A stretch of 49,780 bases of DNA. Origin: an uncultured Clostridia bacterium (GTDB lineage Bacteria; Bacillota; Clostridia; Oscillospirales; CAG-272). This document shows positions 1-8,469 of the stretch, piece after piece; position 1 is the stretch's first letter; the number at the start of each line of letters is the position of its first letter. The translations under genes and the position numbers were made by a program. The notes below the pieces were generated by a model, which was given only the letters and a program-made list of their open reading frames with translations, made no database searches and was not told where the DNA came from. The stretch covers positions 1 to 49,780 of the forward strand of contig CANRKP010000011.1 of assembly GCA_947631245.1 (NCBI GenBank), given 5' to 3'.

Positions 1-1825
1 CGTCGACAAGCTCCATTTCCTCATGCTCGACGAGATAACCTGCGACGAAATGGAGCTTGTCGACGTGCTCCTCGAGTATGCGCTTCGCCTTGGCGTAAGC
101 CTCCTCCACGATGCGCTTTATCTCGACGTCTATCTTGTACGCCGTCTGCTCGGAGTAGTTCTTCGTCGAGGAGAAGTCGCGGCCGAGGAAGACCTCGTCG
201 CCGTCGTGCTCAGCGCCGTATACTATCGGACCGAGCTCGTCTGTCATGCCGTATTTGGTGACCATGTTGCGTGCTATCGACGTTGCGCGCTGTATGTCGT
301 TCGACGCGCCCGTTGAGATGTCGCCGAGGATGAGCCCTTCGGCGACACGTCCGCCGAGAAGCGTGACTATCTCCTGCTCCATGTCGTTTTTCGACGTATA
401 TGAGCGATCGTCCTTCGGCAGCGACAGCGTGTACCCGCCTGCCCTGCCGCTCGGGATGATGGATATCTGATGAACGGGCTTCTCGGGCTGAATGAACTTT
501 GTCACGACCGCGTGCCCAGCCTCATGATATGCCGTCAGCTTCTTGTCCTTTTCGCTTATGACCTTCGAGCGCTTGGACGGACCGACGATGACCTTTATCA
601 TCGCGTCCTCGAGGTCCGCCATGCCGATAAGCGTCTTGCCCTTGCGCGCCGCGAGCAGCGCCGCTTCGTTCAAGAGATTTTCAAGGTCTGCGCCCGTAAA
701 TCCGACGGTGGTCTTCGCCACAGTGGCGAAATCGACGTCCGCCTCAAACGGCTTGCCGCGCCCGTGCACCTTCAGTATCTCCTCGCGCCCCTTGACGTCG
801 GGATAATTGACCGTTATCTGCCTGTCGAAGCGTCCCGGTCTCAGAAGCGCCGGGTCAAGTATGTCAGGGCGGTTCGTCGCCGCCATGACTATCGTGCCGC
901 TGCCGGAGCCGAAGCCGTCCATCTCGACTAAGAGCTGGTTCAGCGTCTGCTCTCTTTCGTCGTGACCGCCTCCGAGACCCGCGCCCCTGTGACGACCGAC
1001 GGCGTCGATCTCATCTATGAATATGATGGAGGCGGGATTTTTCTTCGCAGTCTCAAACAGGTCGCGGACGCGGGATGCGCCGACGCCGACGTACATTTCG
1101 ACGAAGTCGGAGCCCGATATCGAATAGAAAGGCACGCCCGCCTCGCCGGCGACCGCCTTTGCAAGCAGCGTTTTACCCGTGCCGGGAGGGCCTACGAGCA
1201 AAACCCCGCGCGGAATGCGCGCGCCGAGCTTTGTGAAGTGCTCGGGGTCGCGCAGAAACTCCACGATCTCGCGCAGTTCCTCTTTCTCCTCCTCGGCTCC
1301 CGCAACGTCACGGAAGAGCACCTTCTTCTTCTCGCTTGAGACGAGGCGCGCGCGGCTGCGTCCGAAGCCTCCCATGCGGGAGCCGCCGGCGCCGGACGTC
1401 TGATTTATCATATACATCCATGAGAGGATGAAGAGCGCTATGACTATGAGATACGGCAGGAAGCTGACCCACCACGGTATCTCCGTCGGAGGCGGGAAAT
1501 CGTAGTTGCTTATGATTCCCTCTTTCGCCTGCTCCACGATGAGATCATTCAGATCGTTATAGAAAATGGAGAGGTCGCGCAGCTTGTATGTCATGCGCTG
1601 GAGCTGCTCGGGCTCGCCCTCGTTGTTCGTGCGGACTATCATCGTCAGCGTGTTGTTTCCGTCGACGACGAACTCCGAGACCTTTTCGTTCTCGAAAAGC
1701 TCTCTCACATCGAGATATGAAAGTCCGTCGTTCTGAACCGAGTTCAGAAGCGATGCCGACGCGATAACTATGACCGCGATAAGAATGATGTAGAAGATTA
1801 TTACCTTGATATTACTCTTTTTCAT
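1..1825 (-). CDS. ftsH: ATP-dependent zinc metalloprotease FtsH (3' end cut by the window edge)
   Basis: This gene encodes the membrane-anchored AAA+ protease that degrades misfolded membrane proteins and short-lived regulators. Translating the minus strand gives an N-terminal membrane helix, an extracytoplasmic segment of about 80 residues and a second helix ending in SWMYMINQ. An AAA domain follows with Walker A GPPGTGKT, Walker [10 protein letters not shown] and the second-region-of-homology arginines (RPGRFDRQ). The zinc-protease motif HEAGH comes next. The frame is still open at base 1, so the C-terminus lies outside the window. The ATG at 1825 was chosen because GGATGG precedes it by five bases; an in-frame ATG at 1834 is the alternative. 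It follows hpt by 138 bases and is the third gene of tilS-hpt-ftsH, an order conserved in Bacillota. The family call is secure. Confidence 0.96.
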   Translation of the reverse strand, partial: MKKSNIKVIIFYIILIAVIVIASASLLNSVQNDGLSYLDVRELFENEKVSEFVVDGNNTLTMIVRTNNEGEPEQLQRMTYKLRDLSIFYNDLNDLIVEQAKEGIISNYDFPPPTEIPWWVSFLPYLIVIALFILSWMYMINQTSGAGGSRMGGFGRSRARLVSSEKKKVLFRDVAGAEEEKEELREIVEFLRDPEHFTKLGARIPRGVLLVGPPGTGKTLLAKAVAGEAGVPFYSISGSDFVEMYVGVGASRVRDLFETAKKNPASIIFIDEIDAVGRHRGAGLGGGHDEREQTLNQLLVEMDGFGSGSGTIVMAATNRPDILDPALLRPGRFDRQITVNYPDVKGREEILKVHGRGKPFEADVDFATVAKTTVGFTGADLENLLNEAALLAARKGKTLIGMADLEDAMIKVIVGPSKRSKVISEKDKKLTAYHEAGHAVVTKFIQPEKPVHQISIIPSGRAGGYTLSLPKDDRSYTSKNDMEQEIVTLLGGRVAEGLILGDISTGASNDIQRATSIARNMVTKYGMTDELGPIVYGAEHDGDEVFLGRDFSSTKNYSEQTAYKIDVEIKRIVEEAYAKAKRILEEHVDKLHFVAGYLVEHEEMELVD

Positions 1826-1963
1826 GTCACCCATCCGTATCCCGCACCGTCGGCGGGGCGTTTTGTTTCCTCTCTTCTGTAAGTTCCGGCTCGTCACGGA
1901 CGCCGGTGTCGGAAAATGAAGCGCTGTTGCCCGCGCGCCGTGACGCGCGGCATCGTCTACTTA

Positions 1964-2536
1964 TTATTTCTCCAAAAATTCGGGTTTAAGCACGCCCACA
2001 AAAGGCAGCTCGCGGTATTTTTCGTCAAAATCGAGCCCGTAGCCGACGACGAATTCATCCGGTATCACAAATCCGCAGTAGTCGGGCTTCAGGTCGACGA
2101 CGCGGCGCGACGGCTTGTCGAGCAGCGTCACCGTTTTTACGGACGCGGCGCCGCGGAGCTTCAGATACTCGATGAGATACGAGAGCGTCCTGCCGCTGTC
2201 TATTATATCCTCAACTATCAGAATATCGCTCGTTTCGAGGTCGCGGCGGCGTATATCGAGCTTTATCTCTACGTTGCCCGTCGACTCCGTTCCGCTCCCG
2301 TATGAGGAGACCTTCATGAAGTCTATCTCCATAGGCAGACGAAGCTGCTTCATCAGCTCCGCCATGAATACTATCGAGCCCTTGAGTATTCCGAGGAGCA
2401 CGAGCTTGTTCTCCGAGCTGCCGTAGTCGCGCTCTATCTCCCTTGAAAGCTCCCCTATACGGCTCAGTATGCTTTCCTCCGAGATGAGGACATTTGCCTT
2501 GTCTCTTTCCGAGATCTTATGTTCGTTTTCCGTCAT
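1964..2536 (-). CDS. hpt: Hypoxanthine phosphoribosyltransferase
   Basis: A 190-residue purine-salvage enzyme that converts hypoxanthine or guanine plus PRPP into IMP or GMP in the cytoplasm. The PRPP-binding loop is clear (ILIVEDIIDSGRTL), as are the flexible-loop region (KVSSYGSGTESTGNVEI) and the C-terminal PDEFVVGYGLDF motif typical of HPRTs. The frame stays open 15 codons further upstream, but the ATG at 2536 follows GGGAGG at normal spacing and gives the usual family length, so the longer start was rejected. It lies 41 bases after tilS, so the two genes should be cotranscribed from the promoter upstream of tilS. Confidence 0.95.
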   Translation of the reverse strand: MTENEHKISERDKANVLISEESILSRIGELSREIERDYGSSENKLVLLGILKGSIVFMAELMKQLRLPMEIDFMKVSSYGSGTESTGNVEIKLDIRRRDLETSDILIVEDIIDSGRTLSYLIEYLKLRGAASVKTVTLLDKPSRRVVDLKPDYCGFVIPDEFVVGYGLDFDEKYRELPFVGVLKPEFLEK

Positions 2537-2577
2537 ATGTTGTGCCTCCCGATGCCATGATCGTCTTTCATAAGCGC

Positions 2578-4026
2578 TCACAAAGCGCGCCTGCCGTGCG
2601 CGTAGTAGATGTGGACCGCCTCGTCGCCGTCGCGCGCGGCGGCGCCGTCACGCGAGCATATGCCCGGTATCCATAAGATGCCCGCCCCGTCGCAGAAGAC
2701 GGGCAGCAAGTTTCTTTTGCCGAGCGGTATTTTGTACTCGCAGTACAGCTTCTTCGTCAGCTTGCTCATGCCGCAGGAGGTGATCCTGTCGCCCGCTTCG
2801 CGGTTCTTTATGTAAATGTCGCCGGCAAGAGCGCCGCGCTTTGCGGAGAAGTGATATACGTCCTCAAACGCTCCCCGCAGCCCGAGCTCGTATTCTATGT
2901 CGGGCTCGCTCGAAACGCGGATAACGGCGTCGAGCTCCGAGACCGTGTGTTCTCCGTCGTCGAGAACAATGCAGAACTCCGGCGTATACATGTACTTCGC
3001 CTCGTACTCGTCCTCGCCGAGCATCATGAAGAGGTCCCCCTCCACGGCGGCGCATATGCGGCCGGGGAGCGATACCCTCGAGTGAGCGCCGCCTCCGCAT
3101 ATTATCCTCGTCACAGCTCGCACATGTTCGAAATCGAGCGGCTGATAAGGACGCCTCTGTCCGTATAAAAGCTCCGACTTCTTGTCGTACATATACCTGA
3201 TCGCGCGGGACAGGAGCGCCTGCTCCTGCGAGGCGAGCAGCCCGCGCGGGCACTCGGTCTCGATGCCGTTCTCGGCGAGGAACCTGCTTGCCGCCCTCTG
3301 TATGAAAACGTCGTCGTTTCGAAGGAGCGTGCAGAGCTGCGATATCGCTATCTGCGGGGACGGGTTTATCCTTGTAAGCCTCGGAAGGATCTCCGAACGG
3401 ATGTAGTTGCGCGTGTAGTCTATGTCTCCGTTCGTAGTGTCGGTCACATAAGGGATATCGTTCGCGATGCAGTATCCTATGATCTCGCTCTTCGTGCAGT
3501 ATATGAGCGGCCTTATGACGCGCTCGCCGCGGACCGGAGGAATTCCCGACAGACCGCGGATGCCTGTGCCGCGGCACATATTGAAGATGACGGTCTCCAT
3601 ATTGTCCTCGGCGTGATGCGCGAGTGCGATGTGGTCAAGCTCGGGATGAGTGTCTATGATGCGGCGGAACGTGCGGTATCTGACGTGGCGGCCCGTTTCC
3701 TCAAGTCCGCGACCCTCGCTTTTTGCGAGCGCCGGAACGTCCGCCTTCTCGACGAAGAGCTCGATGCCGAGCTCACGGCATACGTCGCGGCAGAACTGCT
3801 CGTCGCGGTCTGCCTCGTCCCCCCTTATCCCGTGGTTGACGTGCACCGCCGCAATATGGATGCCGTGGAGCTTTGCGTACTTATTCATATACGAAAGCAG
3901 TGCGCCCGAGTCCGCGCCGCCCGAGTATCCGATGAGGACCCCGGACAACTTGTTCTTCATCCCGAAGTCTATTATCGCCTGCTCGATCTTTTGCTCCACC
4001 ATCCTTGTTATGCTTCTTTTATCCAT
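2578..4026 (-). CDS. tilS: tRNA(Ile)-lysidine synthase TilS
   Basis: This enzyme ligates lysine to C34 of the CAU-anticodon tRNA-Ile, which lets it read AUA codons; it is essential in most bacteria. The protein has 482 residues. The N-terminal PP-loop ATP pyrophosphatase motif SGGADS is at residues 35-40. The family motifs VHVNHGIRG and ALAHHAEDNMET follow, as does a C-terminal substrate-binding region containing the GDRI motif. The middle part is somewhat divergent, as is usual for TilS. It is the first gene of tilS-hpt-ftsH. The ribosome site is weak, and the start was set by the family N-terminus. The 5' leader is about 105 bases if the promoter at 4139-4167 is used. Confidence 0.94.
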   Translation of the reverse strand: MDKRSITRMVEQKIEQAIIDFGMKNKLSGVLIGYSGGADSGALLSYMNKYAKLHGIHIAAVHVNHGIRGDEADRDEQFCRDVCRELGIELFVEKADVPALAKSEGRGLEETGRHVRYRTFRRIIDTHPELDHIALAHHAEDNMETVIFNMCRGTGIRGLSGIPPVRGERVIRPLIYCTKSEIIGYCIANDIPYVTDTTNGDIDYTRNYIRSEILPRLTRINPSPQIAISQLCTLLRNDDVFIQRAASRFLAENGIETECPRGLLASQEQALLSRAIRYMYDKKSELLYGQRRPYQPLDFEHVRAVTRIICGGGAHSRVSLPGRICAAVEGDLFMMLGEDEYEAKYMYTPEFCIVLDDGEHTVSELDAVIRVSSEPDIEYELGLRGAFEDVYHFSAKRGALAGDIYIKNREAGDRITSCGMSKLTKKLYCEYKIPLGKRNLLPVFCDGAGILWIPGICSRDGAAARDGDEAVHIYYAHGRRAL

Positions 4027-4138
4027 AAAAACCGAAAGTCAAAACAATATGCCCGGGCAAATCCTCCGCCCGCGGTCCCCCGGCGGGCATCCGGAAGCTC
4101 CGCCGCATTTCAAAAGCCGTACTTATCATTATACGGCT

Positions 4139-4167
4139 ATTATACCACTACCGAAAAAATTCATCAA
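4139..4167 (-). promoter_or_regulatory. Sigma-A type promoter for tilS-hpt-ftsH
   Basis: On the minus strand TTGATG (4167-4162) and TATAAT (4144-4139) are separated by exactly 17 bases. A second TATAAT-like hexamer lies at 4133-4128. This is the best promoter match upstream of tilS, and it leaves a leader of about 105 bases that contains GC-rich inverted sequence (CCCGCCGG and CCGCGGGC). The assignment is by consensus only. Confidence 0.6.
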
Positions 4168-4230
4168 CAGGGTTCACAGAAAAACCATAAAAATAATACG
4201 TCGATTTCACAAAAAAATGTGCGCCGCAGA

Positions 4231-4285
4231 AAAAAAACGGTCTTTGCCCCGCTTGCAAATGCAAAAGGCAAAGACCGCTTTTTTT
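4231..4285. terminator. Bidirectional rho-independent terminator
   Basis: The 11-base arms CGGTCTTTGCC (4238-4248) and GGCAAAGACCG (4267-4277) are perfect complements around an 18-base loop. They are flanked by A7 on the left and T7 on the right, so the structure can stop transcription on either strand. In the minus direction it ends the small gene at 4310-4618. Confidence 0.85.
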
Positions 4286-4309
4286 GCATCCGACGCTCAA
4301 GGCAAAGCC

Positions 4310-4618
4310 TTAAAGCGACGCTGCGAAGTCCTCGGCAGCGTCCCCGAGCGTACAAGGCGTAACGGCTCCGTCCGAGATAAGGGAAAAGAACTCAAGTGCC
4401 GTGCCGCGCTCGGATGTGAGGTCGCGCACGCATGCAAAGTCGGCGTCGTTGCCCTCACCGCAGAGAGCGGCGAAAAAAGAATATGAGCATCTGTCACTCC
4501 CAAGCTCATCCGTCGTCTTCTCTTCCGTCAGGACATAGAAGACGCACATTCCGTTCGTCTCCGCGACGGCGCACTTCATAAGGCGCCCTTCAAGATCTGT
4601 CTCATATGCTGTTGTCAA
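4310..4618 (-). CDS. Small DUF6514-like protein of unknown function
   Basis: A 102-residue protein, predicted to be soluble, that begins MTTAYETDLEG. Its last third reads DGAVTPCTLGDAAEDF, which resembles the C-terminal signature of DUF6514 proteins of Clostridia (a pattern like V-[ST]-P-x-x-L-x-D-x-x-E-D-[FY]). That match is from memory, and the family has no known function. GTG at 4627 would open a longer frame, but the purine run GAGAGGGGG touches it directly. TTG at 4618 lies eight bases downstream of the same run and is the better-placed start. The gene has its own promoter and a strong terminator, so it is a single-gene unit. Confidence 0.7.
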   Translation of the reverse strand: MTTAYETDLEGRLMKCAVAETNGMCVFYVLTEEKTTDELGSDRCSYSFFAALCGEGNDADFACVRDLTSERGTALEFFSLISDGAVTPCTLGDAAEDFAASL

Positions 4619-4636
4619 GGTTGTCACCCCCTCTCT

Positions 4637-4665
4637 ATATTATTGTTTGTTTCATAATAACACAA
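4637..4665 (-). promoter_or_regulatory. Promoter of the DUF6514-like gene
   Basis: Minus-strand TTGTGT (4665-4660) and TAATAT (4642-4637) are spaced by 17 bases. The -10 hexamer ends about 19 bases before the TTG start, giving a very short leader that holds the GAGAGGGGG ribosome site. Confidence 0.5.
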
Positions 4666-5262
4666 TTTTATGTCGTATATATTTAAAATAAGTAATATAT
4701 TTCTATAATCTGAATGTTGAATTCATACTTCTGCTGTTTTTTGGAATATTTATGAAAAATACTCTGAAAAATTTTTTGAATTTTGTCGAAAAAAGTCGCA
4801 GAATGCATTTTAATCGCCCGCAGCGAACGCGGGCGCCCCGTCTTTTTCTCTTTGTGAGGTTCTATTTTTAAAAAAGAATTTTTTTCCAAAATTCAAAGGA
4901 AAATATTGAGTATTGAAACGAAGATGGTGCTGATATATAATAAAAATACAGTCATGAAATTTAAAAATAGGAGAGCTGGTTGCATTGCGAAGGCGGATAT
5001 ATTCATTATTACATATTTTTACGAATTTTTTTGTCGAAGTACGGTGTGAATCCGGATTTTTCACCGTATTTTTTCTCTCTGCGTCGGCTTTATGGCTGAT
5101 ATTCGCCGTTTTTCTTCTTTCCGCCGCGGAGGCAGGGAGCTGCCCCCTTTTTTACGCGTCCGTATATGTCCCCGAAATGGCGAGGGCGGCAAGACTTTCG
5201 GCGCTGCTCTCTGTCTGCGGGGGCGCAGTTTTTGATATCCAGCTTCGCGGGCACTCCGATCC
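4666..5262. other. AT-rich intergenic stretch without a convincing gene
   Basis: The first 370 bases are strikingly AT-rich compared with the GC-rich genes on either side, and contain many A and T runs and stop codons in all frames. From about 5070 the composition returns to that of the surrounding genome. The stretch holds a hairpin followed by a T run (5040-5073) and one doubtful short reading frame (4985-5266). Nothing else recognisable was seen. Confidence 0.6.
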
Positions 5263-5266
5263 TTGA
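4985..5266 (+). CDS. Doubtful 93-residue membrane-like reading frame
   Basis: This frame opens with TTG nine bases after GGAGAG and encodes a protein with a central hydrophobic stretch (roughly residues 25-48) and a basic start MRRRIYSLLHIF. Against it, the first half lies in AT-rich DNA, a hairpin-T-run structure falls inside it at 5040-5073, and it ends inside the -35 box of the next promoter. No family was recognised. It could equally be chance open sequence or the remains of a gene. Confidence 0.2.
   Translation: MRRRIYSLLHIFTNFFVEVRCESGFFTVFFLSASALWLIFAVFLLSAAEAGSCPLFYASVYVPEMARAARLSALLSVCGGAVFDIQLRGHSDP
5040..5073 (+). terminator. Hairpin with T run inside an otherwise empty region
   Basis: TACGGTG (5040-5046) pairs with CACCGTA (5062-5068) and is followed at once by a run of T. 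It looks like a plus-strand rho-independent terminator, yet no clear gene precedes it on that strand. It may end an unannotated small transcript or a lost gene. Confidence 0.45.
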
Positions 5267-5291
5267 CAAATAGGAGAAAATGTTATATACT
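5263..5291 (+). promoter_or_regulatory. Strong sigma-A promoter upstream of the coiled-coil gene
   Basis: TTGACA (5263-5268) and TATACT (5286-5291) are 17 bases apart, so the -35 box is a perfect consensus and the -10 box differs at one position. The expected start near 5298 leaves a leader of about 105 bases before the ATG at 5404. The leader contains the inverted pair ACGCCG (5345-5350) and CGGCGT (5365-5370). Confidence 0.75.
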
Positions 5292-5403
5292 AATAAAAGT
5301 ACGAGGGGGAGTGAACCCATAACAAAAAAACACGCGTACATAAACACGCCGTGAAAAGTTTACGCGGCGTCATATCGCATACGAAACGGAGGGGACGACA
5401 CCC

Positions 5404-6243
5404 ATGGAAAAAAACGTAACCGTGTTCGACAGCGAAGGAAAGATCATCGGGAAGACCTACCCCAAGCGGGCGCAGGGTCTTGTAAAAAACGGGAGAGCGC
5501 GCTTTTGCGAAGGCTCGGAGCCCGCGATCATTCTTTCGCGTTCTCCCGACATAACATCGTCAGAGGAGGACGAAACAATGAGCACATTTTCAAGTGAAGA
5601 ACTGCACGAAAAAATCGAGGCGATGGTGCGCGAGGCGAGAGAAAAGCTCGACGCAGTATGCAAGACAGCATCGGACGCCATAGACGACATCGTCAACAAG
5701 ATCGATGAGGGCGAAAGCCGTGCGGAGGAGGCGGAGGAGCCTATTGACGCCGAGAGCTCGGACAGTGCCGACGGCGAAGATGAGCCGCGCGGACGCTTCA
5801 TCCGCATCTCGGATGAGGACATGGAAAAGCTCCGCGCAAAGATGCGTTCCCTGCGCGACTCGCTCGAAAAGGCAGCGGAAGAGGCAAAATCCGTCGCAGT
5901 AAAGACGGGCGCGGAAATAGGCAGATACGCCGAAAGCGTCAAAGCCAAGATCACGGAGAAGATATCGGAGCAGAAGGCAGCGGCCGATGCAAAAGCCGAC
6001 GTTGAAAAGCCCGGCACCGAGGCTTACTATCTGCGCCGCATAGAAGAGCTCAGGCGCGACAACGCCCATCTCGAGGCAATGTCAAATTCCGTTAAGGAAT
6101 ACGTCAGAAACACCGTTTCCGAAAGCGAGAATATGTCGGAGGCAATTTCGCAGATCGCGTCGGTCGCCTCAGCACATGAGGAAACGAACCGCCGGCTGCT
6201 CGAGTTCTACATACGCGAGATCGGCAGGATGCACGACAGGTAA
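5404..6243 (+). CDS. Coiled-coil protein with a conserved N-terminal basic module; function unknown
   Basis: A 279-residue soluble protein. The first 40 residues form a compact module (VTVFDSEGKIIGKTYPKRAQ, then GLVKNGRARF). I recall similar modules at the start of otherwise unrelated Clostridia hypothetical proteins; this is recollection and was not searched. The rest is highly charged and rich in Glu, Lys, Ala and Ser with heptad-like spacing over about residues 60-215, predicting long helices or coiled coils. The final 60 residues contain YLRRIEELRRDNAHLEAMS, a leucine-zipper-like stretch. There is no signal peptide or membrane helix. GGAGGGG precedes the ATG by nine bases. An in-frame ATG at residue 59 would give a version lacking the N-terminal module. 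The strong promoter suggests high expression. A structural or nucleoid-associated role is possible but unproven. Confidence 0.8.
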   Translation: MEKNVTVFDSEGKIIGKTYPKRAQGLVKNGRARFCEGSEPAIILSRSPDITSSEEDETMSTFSSEELHEKIEAMVREAREKLDAVCKTASDAIDDIVNKIDEGESRAEEAEEPIDAESSDSADGEDEPRGRFIRISDEDMEKLRAKMRSLRDSLEKAAEEAKSVAVKTGAEIGRYAESVKAKITEKISEQKAAADAKADVEKPGTEAYYLRRIEELRRDNAHLEAMSNSVKEYVRNTVSESENMSEAISQIASVASAHEETNRRLLEFYIREIGRMHDR

Positions 6244-6263
6244 AACATAAAAGCACAAATTAA

Positions 6264-6302
6264 GAAGCCCGCCCCCGCGGATATGATCCGCGAGGGCGCT
6301 TC
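6264..6302. other. GC-rich intergenic hairpin
   Basis: GAAGC-GCCC-CGCGGAT and ATCCGCG-GGGC-GCTTC fold back around a tiny loop. The sequence after the stem is A-rich rather than T-rich on the plus strand, so this is not a standard terminator. It may stabilise the upstream message or reduce read-through into the next gene, 26 bases further on. Confidence 0.5.
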
Positions 6303-6328
6303 AATAAAAAAATGATGGAGAACGGCAG

Positions 6329-7231
6329 ATGAAAAACAAAGAAAACAAAAAAGTCAAAGAAAAGCGCCGCCTTCGCGATGTGATGCGCGACGCGCACAAC
6401 GAGATCAAGAACAAGCCCGGCGTCGCAACCGTATATTTTCTTCTGCGAATATCCGTCATCCTCGTTATGGTGGCGCAGATATTCAACGGCAATTACGAAA
6501 ACGTGTTTCTCTGCGTGCTTACCCTCATCCTCTTCCTCATGCCCGCCGTCCTCGAGCGCGGGCTGAAGATAACGCTCCCGAACACGCTTGAAATTATTGT
6601 CCTGCTCTTCATTTACTCGGCGGAGATACTCGGAGAGATAAGATCGTTTTACACGGCGTTTTCCGGCTGGGACACGATGCTGCACACGCTGAACGGCTTT
6701 CTCTGCGCCGCCGTCGGATTCTCCCTCGTCGACATATTCAACCGCGACAAGCATTTTTCGCTGTCACTGTCGCCGTTCTTCATGGCTGTCGTCGCGTTCT
6801 GCTTCTCGATGACGATAGGCGTGCTCTGGGAGTTCTTTGAATGCGGCATGGACATGTTCTTCCTCACCGATATGCAGAAGGACACTGTCGTCTCGGCGAT
6901 ATCGACCGTCAACCTCGATCCGACGGGCGGCAACACGCCGCAGATAATAAAGAACATAACAGACGTCATCGTCGTCTCGAACGGCAATGAGATTCCGCTC
7001 GGCGTCGGCGGCTATCTCGACGTCGGCATCCTCGACACGATGAAGGACCTGTTCGTCAACTTCATCGGCGCCGTCGTCTTCTCCTTTATCGGATTTTTCT
7101 ACGTCAGAAGCCGCGGCAGCGGAGCCTTCGCCTCCCGCTTCATCCCGAAGGTGCACGGACACAGCCCCTCGCCCGAAGCCGACGGCGAAACGCCGGACTC
7201 TCCCGCGACAGACGAAAAATCACGCGAGTAA
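6329..7231 (+). CDS. Multi-pass membrane protein, DUF2238/YjdF-like
   Basis: A 300-residue integral membrane protein. A very basic cytoplasmic start (residues 1-30) is followed by hydrophobic helices near residues 36-52, 58-74, 86-104, 118-136 and 150-170, then a polar loop of about 60 residues and a last helix near 236-258. The pieces GWDTMLHTLNGF (113-124) and GVLWEFFECGMD (164-175) resemble the conserved W-D-x-x-L-H and W-E-F motifs of DUF2238 membrane proteins. Conserved His, Asp and Glu residues inside the membrane suggest ion or metal handling, but no activity is known. The ATG at 6329 follows GGAGAA at 8 bases. It may share the promoter of the preceding coiled-coil gene. A bidirectional terminator lies right after the stop. 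Confidence 0.72.
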   Translation: MKNKENKKVKEKRRLRDVMRDAHNEIKNKPGVATVYFLLRISVILVMVAQIFNGNYENVFLCVLTLILFLMPAVLERGLKITLPNTLEIIVLLFIYSAEILGEIRSFYTAFSGWDTMLHTLNGFLCAAVGFSLVDIFNRDKHFSLSLSPFFMAVVAFCFSMTIGVLWEFFECGMDMFFLTDMQKDTVVSAISTVNLDPTGGNTPQIIKNITDVIVVSNGNEIPLGVGGYLDVGILDTMKDLFVNFIGAVVFSFIGFFYVRSRGSGAFASRFIPKVHGHSPSPEADGETPDSPATDEKSRE

Positions 7232-7244
7232 CGATTTTCAATAC

Positions 7245-7283
7245 AAAAAAACGGGACGGCATCGGCTGCCGTCCCGTTTTTTT
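7245..7283. terminator. Bidirectional rho-independent terminator
   Basis: The arms AAAAAAACGGGACGGCA (7245-7261) and TGCCGTCCCGTTTTTTT (7267-7283) pair perfectly over 17 bases around a 5-base loop. It stops both the plus-strand membrane gene and the minus-strand gene ending at 7288. Confidence 0.9.
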
Positions 7284-7287
7284 CATC

Positions 7288-7914
7288 TTATTTTTTGAGA
7301 AACTCTAAAAGTCCCTTTCCGCTGTATACCTTGTACCCGTCAAGCTCGTCGCCGTCAAACATCTGAACGGTCGTATTGCCTTTTACGCAGCGCAGCTCTA
7401 TCGGGACGGGGTTTATGCAGAGTATTCTCTCGGCGCCGGACGCCGCGTCCTCCGTCTCTTTTCCCGATACTGAGAACCCCTTCATGTCGCCTTTTTCAGG
7501 CTTGTGTGCCTGCGGCATCAGCATACCTTCGGATTTGTTCGCCATACCTGTCGAAAGCTGCTTTGTATTCACCAGCATCGTACCCGCGTTCGACTGCGTC
7601 GTATAGTGCCTCGCGTCCGCGAATGTGTATGTATCCTTATATCGCAGGCAGGAGAAGAAGCTGACGCTGTACTCCCCCTCCGGCGTCGTGATGAGAAATG
7701 CGCTTTTGTAAGTCGGCCGGAATATCGAAGTCCAGCACGACGACAGCTTTTCGAGCTTGTATTTTTTCTTGCGGCAAGTCTTTTTTATAGACCTGACAAG
7801 GAAAAATCTCTTGACTGCGGCTCTCAGATATTTGTATGAGAAAAGGAGAGCGGCGATGACGAGCGCGGCAGCAGCCACAGTCGAAATAAATTTGACCCAC
7901 ATATGAACCGACAT
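7288..7914 (-). CDS. Membrane-anchored hypothetical protein; distant paralogue of the 9795-10598 product
   Basis: A 208-residue protein with one N-terminal membrane helix (about residues 9-28), a basic linker (RSIKKTCRKKKYKLEKL) and a cytoplasmic beta-rich domain. The ATG is preceded by AAGGAGGA at ideal spacing. Two stretches can be aligned by eye with the product of 9795-10598. One is FLITTPEGEYSVSFFSCLRY against VIIETQNGKFSLGILGGIGA. The other is the C-terminus, where LCINPVPIELRCV and DGDELDGYKVYSGKGL match LMLQSNAFIVSNG and VDIGEEVEGMRVLNMETGM. No known family was recognised. It shares the strand of three further unknown genes but lies 173 bases after the nearest one, with a possible TATAAT (7975-7970) between them. 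Confidence 0.75.
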   Translation of the reverse strand: MSVHMWVKFISTVAAAALVIAALLFSYKYLRAAVKRFFLVRSIKKTCRKKKYKLEKLSSCWTSIFRPTYKSAFLITTPEGEYSVSFFSCLRYKDTYTFADARHYTTQSNAGTMLVNTKQLSTGMANKSEGMLMPQAHKPEKGDMKGFSVSGKETEDAASGAERILCINPVPIELRCVKGNTTVQMFDGDELDGYKVYSGKGLLEFLKK

Positions 7915-8087
7915 AATTTTTCCTCCTTATATACTTTTGATGCAGCGCCTCCGGCGCTGTTTTGACCACATTATACTGCACGTTTATGCGTATGTATTAT
8001 ATGGTTTATTTGGTTTTCAGATAATACCGAACCCCTATCAGGCTTGAGGCTCAGCCTCCTTTTCCGCCTCTCTCCACTTATTTCAGA

Positions 8088-8444
8088 TCACAGATAATAC
8101 AGCTCGTATTTTTGCAGATCTGCCGGCAGCGGTTCTTCGTTATAAGTGTATCCTTCAAGAGAAGAGATGTATCCGTCTTTCATGAATAGTGCAAACCCCA
8201 TGCCGTATTTTAAGTCCGGGATTTTTGCCCCGACATTGCCAAGTACTTTTGACTCCGTATCATCTATCGGCGGAATGTTATCTTTTATTTCGTATTTGAT
8301 ATAAAAGCCCGAGGGAAAAACCTTATTCTCGACTATTACCCTGTTTTTAAATTGATCTAAGATCAGCTTCGAGATCATCGGAGTTTCACTTGCGATTGCA
8401 CATATAACGTCCGCCTCCAGCTTTGTGGGTATATTCTGTTTCAT
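8088..8444 (-). CDS. Small hypothetical protein
   Basis: A 118-residue protein without signal peptide or membrane helix. It shows alternating short beta-like segments (RVIVENKVFPSGFYIKYEI and GMGFALFMKDGYISSLEGYT). The last part, with its glycine-tyrosine turn and EEPLP segment, resembles small immunity or cytoplasmic partner proteins in general character only; no family was recognised. It starts 25 bases after the lipoprotein gene ends, so both are probably read from one message. Its AAGGGGC ribosome site is weak and rather far from the ATG. Base composition is lower in GC than the housekeeping genes. Confidence 0.65.
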   Translation of the reverse strand: MKQNIPTKLEADVICAIASETPMISKLILDQFKNRVIVENKVFPSGFYIKYEIKDNIPPIDDTESKVLGNVGAKIPDLKYGMGFALFMKDGYISSLEGYTYNEEPLPADLQKYELYYL

Positions 8445-8469
8445 AATATTTTATCGCCCCTTCTTTATG

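Noticed and set aside
2998..3010. GTATACATGTAC, similar to the operator at 26224-26238
   Set aside because: It lies in the middle of the tilS coding sequence with no promoter nearby; it is explained by coding.
5090..5347. Minus-strand open frame of 85 codons
   Set aside because: It lies across the strong plus-strand promoter at 5263-5291 and its leader, and has no ribosome site or recognisable motif.
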